Assembly (NCBI RefSeq): GCF_019645815.1
Contig: NZ_CP080997.1
Span: forward strand, 2,546,880 to 2,610,879
Reading direction: 5' to 3'
DNA length: 64,000 nt
DNA from: Mycolicibacter heraklionensis
Lineage (GTDB): Bacteria; Actinomycetota; Actinomycetes; Mycobacteriales; Mycobacteriaceae
Part shown: positions 60,554 through 64,000 of the stretch, one piece after another
Position numbering within the stretch: the first letter of the stretch is position 1
Layout of the letters: every line of letters begins with the position of its first letter
Notes under the pieces: generated by a model
Seen by the model: the letters and a program-made list of their open reading frames with translations, nothing else
Told to the model about the DNA's origin: nothing
Database searches by the model: none
Made by a program: the position numbers and the translations under genes

Positions 60554-61882
60554 TCAGCCGAGCGCGGACTGCGATCCGGCAAGCGCACTGTCCTCGTCGT
60601 CGAGGACGTGCACGGCGTGGATGCCCGGTTTCAGGGACAGCTTGGCGACCAGCTCGTCGAGGCCGGCCTGGTCGACGTTCCAATGCTGCACCACATCCGG
60701 CGTCTGCTGCAATTGCGCGATGACCTGGTCGAGTGGGACCGGCGCCTCGCGGTCCTTGATATTGGTCGACACCACCCGGGCGACCGGGGCCACCGTTCGG
60801 GTGGCCGGCGCACCCAGTGCACCCCCGGCCGCACTGCCCAGGGCCGCCGGGGCGAGCATGCCCGGCACGGTTCCCGCTGCCGGAGCAGCGCCCAGCGCCG
60901 TCTGCGGCAGCGACGTGGAGGCCAGCTGGATCGCCGAGGTGGCGCTGGCCCAGTTCGGCGGCACCGAGAGCGCCCCTACGCGCATCGCGCTGCCCGCCGC
61001 GGCCCCGGCGGCCCTCGTCAGGCCGGTGCCCGCGGTCAATCCGGAGCTGTGCAGGCCGCCCAGCGCCGACTTCGGAATCACCGGGACCACTGCCTTGTAC
61101 CCGGACCGGAACTGGGTGATGCCCAGGTTGGTGCTGGCATGCGTGGCGTTGACCCACCCGGTCTGGCCGCTGACGCCGTTAGCCAGGGAGAGGTGGCTCT
61201 CCCACAACGAATGCCCATAGGTGGTGCCGAGGGCCCCATCGATCATGTTCTGCCACCCGGTGTTATAGGCCGAGGTCAGATCGTTGATCTCCTTGGTGAT
61301 CACCTGAATCAGGTCGGGCTCCGCGGTGGCGTCCGCGCTCCCCGCGTCGCTGTTGGTGGTCCGCGGCGCCGCGGTGAACGAGGTCAGATTGGTCGCCTCC
61401 GCCGAAGCACCGGCGTAGCCCTGCATCGCGGCCACATCCTGCGCCCACATCCGGCCGTATTCCGCCTCGACGGCGGCGATCGCCGTGCTGTTCTGTCCGA
61501 GAATGTTCGTGGCCACCAGCGACGCCAGTTGACTGCGGTTGGCGGCGATCGCCGGCGGCGGCACGATTCCGGCGAAGGCCGACTCATAGGCGGCGGCTGC
61601 GGCCGTCGCCTGGGCGGCGGTCTGCTCGGCCTGCGCCGCGGTGGTCGACAGCCACGTCACATAGGGCGCTGCGGCGGCCGCCATGGCCGCCGCCGCCGGC
61701 CCCTGCCAGCCGCCGCTGAGGCTGGCCAGCGCCGCCTGGTAAGAGGTTGCGGCGGCGTGCAACTCGGCGCCCAGCCCCGACCAGGCCGCCGCGGCGGCGA
61801 ACAGTGGGTCAGCGCCCGGTCCTGAATACAGCTGGCCGGAGATGACCTCGGGGGGCTGCGCTGCGAAACTCTGAAAAACCAT
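60554..61882 (-). CDS. PPE family protein, SVP subgroup (second of pair)
   Basis: 442 residues. The ~180-residue PPE domain has Pro-Pro-Glu at 10-12 (QPPEVIS), WQGPAAAAM and the GRMWAQDVAAMQGYAG helix. The SVP motif is in GALSVPPNWAS near residue 310. About 70 further residues after the SVP region, ending ...DEDSALAGS, are unlike typical short tails. PPE proteins are secreted by type VII systems, usually with a PE partner; none is encoded here. It follows the first PPE gene by 18 bases. Confidence 0.9.
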   Translation of the reverse strand: MVFQSFAAQPPEVISGQLYSGPGADPLFAAAAAWSGLGAELHAAATSYQAALASLSGGWQGPAAAAMAAAAAPYVTWLSTTAAQAEQTAAQATAAAAAYESAFAGIVPPPAIAANRSQLASLVATNILGQNSTAIAAVEAEYGRMWAQDVAAMQGYAGASAEATNLTSFTAAPRTTNSDAGSADATAEPDLIQVITKEINDLTSAYNTGWQNMIDGALGTTYGHSLWESHLSLANGVSGQTGWVNATHASTNLGITQFRSGYKAVVPVIPKSALGGLHSSGLTAGTGLTRAAGAAAGSAMRVGALSVPPNWASATSAIQLASTSLPQTALGAAPAAGTVPGMLAPAALGSAAGGALGAPATRTVAPVARVVSTNIKDREAPVPLDQVIAQLQQTPDVVQHWNVDQAGLDELVAKLSLKPGIHAVHVLDDEDSALAGSQSALG

Positions 61883-61900
61883 GAACGCGACCTGCTTTCG

Positions 61901-63127
61901 TTACTTCGCGATCGGCGGGATGACGATGACGGTGGCGGTGGTGGCGATATCCGGTGCCGTCTGGTTATTGGTGACATGGGTGATGGCGCTGATGGCTCGG
62001 GTGGTGGTGGCTCCCGCTGCCTGCCGTATCGGTGTGCCGATAGCCCGCCCCGCCAGACTCGACAGCGCCATCTGGCCGGCCAGCACACCCTCGCCGTTCA
62101 CCGCGAGCGCCGGGGCGGCTTCGAGCACACTGGCCTGCAACGCCACGGTCGCGGCCTTGACCGCAGGAACGGCGCTGGCCCAGGTCGACGGAACTGACAA
62201 CGCCCCGATCAGGCCGGCCCGGCCCACGGCGCCCGACACCGCCGCCGGGACGGCGTGCGAGCCGCTCAGCAGCGGGCTGGACAGCAACGGCGACAAGGCG
62301 CCGACGATCGGCTTGGGGTTGAGCGTGCTGGTCAGGTTTCCGAGTCCGTTGGCCACCGACGGGATACTGATGGCCATCTGGTAGATGCTGCGCGCCGAGC
62401 TGGCGAGGTTGAGGCCGTAGGGGCCGTTGGCCGTGCTGATCACGCCGGTGAGGGTCTTGATGATCGCCTGGTAGTCGTCCACGATCTGGGTCGGCGTCAT
62501 GTTCAGCATGTTCTGCAGGGCGTTCGGAATCTTGTCCAGAAAGTCGGGCAGACTCGACTCCGCGCTGGAGGCGGCCGCGGACTGGCTGATCTGGCCGCTG
62601 CCGTTCGTCGTCTCCGGCGGGGTGTTGAACGGGGCCAGCTGGCTGGCGGTTGCCGACGAGCCGGCGTAGGCGTACATCGCGGCCGCATCCTGGGCCCACA
62701 TCTCGCCGTACTGCGCTTCGGTGGCCGCGATCGCCGGGGCATTCTGTCCCAGGAAGTTGGTGGCGACCAGCGAGGCCAGCAGGGTGCGGTTGGCGGCGAT
62801 CACCGGCGGCGGCACGGTGGCGGCGTAGGCGGCCTCATAGGCACCGGCGGCAGCGGTGGCCTTCAGCGCCGTCTCCTCAGCCCCCACCGCGGTGGCCTTC
62901 AGCCATGCCGCGTACGGTCCCGCTGCCGCCGTCATCGACGCGGCTGAGGGGCCCTGCCAGGCCGAGTCCGCCAGCTCAGCGATCACCGAGGCGTACGACG
63001 TGGCGGTGTAGTGCAGCTCCGTCGCCATCGCCGACCAGTTCGCCGCGGCGGCCAGCAGCGGTGCCGAGCCCGGGCCGGCGTACATTCGCGCGGAGTTGAC
63101 TTCCGGCGGGAGTGCCCCGAAATCCAT
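61901..63127 (-). CDS. PPE family protein, SVP subgroup (first of pair)
   Basis: 408 residues. PPE at residues 7-9, WQGPSAASM, GEMWAQDAAAMYAYAG, and SVP in GALSVPSTWAS near residue 305. The same organisation as the downstream gene, so the pair is probably an old duplication. The start ATG at 63127 has AGGGG about five bases upstream. The long leader upstream carries repeats (63161-63327). Confidence 0.9.
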   Translation of the reverse strand: MDFGALPPEVNSARMYAGPGSAPLLAAAANWSAMATELHYTATSYASVIAELADSAWQGPSAASMTAAAGPYAAWLKATAVGAEETALKATAAAGAYEAAYAATVPPPVIAANRTLLASLVATNFLGQNAPAIAATEAQYGEMWAQDAAAMYAYAGSSATASQLAPFNTPPETTNGSGQISQSAAASSAESSLPDFLDKIPNALQNMLNMTPTQIVDDYQAIIKTLTGVISTANGPYGLNLASSARSIYQMAISIPSVANGLGNLTSTLNPKPIVGALSPLLSSPLLSGSHAVPAAVSGAVGRAGLIGALSVPSTWASAVPAVKAATVALQASVLEAAPALAVNGEGVLAGQMALSSLAGRAIGTPIRQAAGATTTRAISAITHVTNNQTAPDIATTATVIVIPPIAK

Positions 63128-63160
63128 GAATCCCCTGCCCCTCTAGCCAAGTAATGAACC

Positions 63161-63219
63161 GACCCACCCGAGTTGCGTCACGCAACGGCTTGCCAGCTTC
63201 CTGACAATTCGGGTGGGTC
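63161..63219. repeat. large inverted repeat with a nested inverted repeat
   Basis: Outer arms 63161-63175 and 63205-63219 (GACCCACCCGAGTTG against its complement, 14 of 15 bases); an inner perfect repeat GTTGCG-TCA-CGCAAC lies at 63172-63186 and shares bases with the left outer arm, so the two folds exclude each other. It lies 34 bases before the PPE start. Confidence 0.6.
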
Positions 63220-63308
63220 AGAACCAACCGCAGACAACTGTTCGTATGGCCTGAAGGTTAATCGGGGAAGAACTGCCCCTGAAGTGGCTGATGTGGCAGT
63301 TCAGGGCT

Positions 63309-63327
63309 GTTTCACCGATGTTTCACC
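63309..63327. repeat. 11-bp-period direct repeat upstream of the PPE pair
   Basis: GTTTCACC-GAT-GTTTCACC. Two 8-bp copies one helical turn apart. The geometry resembles tandem binding sites such as PhoP boxes; the identity of the binder is not known. Confidence 0.45.
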
Positions 63328-63513
63328 CCCCGCACCAGCGGTGCCTGCGCACCTCGGCGGAGGCGTTTTTTACCACCACATACTGCATGAATGCCGTGTT
63401 CGAGCCGTCAACAGCGAACGACGCAGGCCCCGGCCACCGGCCGCGGTCGACCATAAGAATCTGGCCGCGAGAAAGTCAGCCCTGGCCGGAGTCGCAATTC
63501 CGACGCCGAAGTG

Positions 63514-64000
63514 TCAGGCCTTGGTGATGGACACCCGCACGCCGTCCCCGATTTCCACGGAATCGGTCGGGTCGCCGAATTCGAAACTGGTCGCCAAGAT
63601 TTCTCCGGCGATCAACTCGGCATGAGTCTGCGCCCAGGCCAGCCGCTGCTCGGGCACCGCGATCACCACACTGATCCGGTCGGACACCTCCAGGCCGCTG
63701 CTTTTGCGCAGCTCTTGCAGTTCCCGGATGCGGTCCTTGGCCCAGCCCTCGGCTTCCAGTTCGGGCGTCACGGCGCTGTCGAGCACCACCAGGCCGGCGC
63801 CTTCGGGCAACGCGACGGTGTACTCCGGGTCGGCGGCCACCAGCTTGGAGGTGTACTCGCCCTCGAGCAAGGTCAACGTCCCGGCGCTCAGCGTGCCGTC
63901 CGGGTTGACGACGCCCTCGCCCGCTTTGACCGCTTTGATCGCGGCCTGCACGTCCTTGCCCAGGCGGGGACCGGCCACCTTCGCGTTGACCGCCAGATCG
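63514..64000 (-). CDS. ileS: isoleucyl-tRNA synthetase, C-terminal part
   Basis: Only the last ~162 codons are in the window; the gene continues past 64000. The visible end [17 protein letters not shown], then [28 protein letters not shown] is the C-terminal anticodon-binding/zinc-domain region typical of the long actinobacterial IleS. The order dinX - PPE pair - ileS resembles Rv1537-Rv1536 with an insertion. Its 5' region, where an actinobacterial T-box may lie, is out of view. Confidence 0.92.
   Translation of the reverse strand, partial: DLAVNAKVAGPRLGKDVQAAIKAVKAGEGVVNPDGTLSAGTLTLLEGEYTSKLVAADPEYTVALPEGAGLVVLDSAVTPELEAEGWAKDRIRELQELRKSSGLEVSDRISVVIAVPEQRLAWAQTHAELIAGEILATSFEFGDPTDSVEIGDGVRVSITKA

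Larger units (their letters stand above)
63128..63513. other. 386-bp non-coding stretch between the PPE pair and ileS
   Basis: No convincing gene lies here; short frames have no family features. It holds the inverted repeats at 63161-63219, the direct repeat at 63309-63327, and a TTTTTT run at 63366-63371. It should contain the PPE promoter and the end of the ileS transcript. Confidence 0.6.

Overview
The window reads as chromosomal DNA from a mycobacterium: very high G+C, PPE proteins with the SVP motif, F420-type nitroreductase-fold proteins, a PriA-type HisA beside a trp operon without trpF, an NrtR-controlled nadABC operon, a BioQ-type biotin regulon with bsaP, a RipD-like protein with a dead active site, DnaE1, DinX and a PPE-ileS end. 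Gene order follows the Mycobacterium tuberculosis segment from about Rv1618 down to Rv1536, with several replacements. Paired PPE genes and the departures from M. tuberculosis order suggest a non-tuberculous, probably slow-growing species; the species itself is inference and is not proven here.

Layout. 1-1946: the end of an alpha/beta-hydrolase and two small membrane proteins. 1943-11417 (minus): tesB, pyk, a TM2 protein, then trpE - membrane protein - trpC - trpB - trpA - lgt, tightly overlapped. 11495-16152: bcpB, a methyltransferase and an accessory block of three coiled-coil genes, two of them DivIVA-like and produced by a roughly 1.25-kb tandem duplication that carried the promoter with it. 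16189-22688 (minus): hisD-hisC-hisB-hisH-priA-hisN-hisF-hisI, mostly joined by ATGA/GTGA stop-start overlaps. 22771-27402: a Ddn-like protein, nadABC, and the divergent Nudix regulator nrtR with a 23-bp palindrome in the shared promoter. 27445-30695: a lipase, a membrane protein, a DUF3558 lipoprotein and a two-repeat secreted protein. 30816-36347: the biotin cluster bioA-bioF-bioD-2H protein (minus), bioB-bsaP (minus) and bioQ (plus), with two matching 13-bp palindromes.

36507-49306: ripD, a membrane acyltransferase with an SGNH tail, treX (treY and treZ are not here), thrE-ilvA, a Ddn-like gene, a DUF488 gene lacking a normal start codon, fadD, an enoyl-CoA hydratase and an LCM-type methyltransferase. 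49317-51208: a secreted protein of unknown function and a divergent MerR / PPOX pair. 51241-60155: dnaE1, dodecin, a RluD-family enzyme, lspA, ansA, a secreted protein, dinX and a methyltransferase. 60163-64000: a DUF732 protein, two PPE genes, a 386-bp non-coding stretch with repeats, and the C-terminal part of ileS.

Co-operation of genes. Trp and His synthesis are joined by PriA, which can do both the HisA and the missing TrpF step. NrtR and BioQ sit beside their likely targets. A recurrent architecture is a TANNNT -10 hexamer 6-8 nt before the start codon, seen for about 15 genes, which points to leaderless transcripts. I saw no tRNA, rRNA, CRISPR array, transposase or integrase gene.
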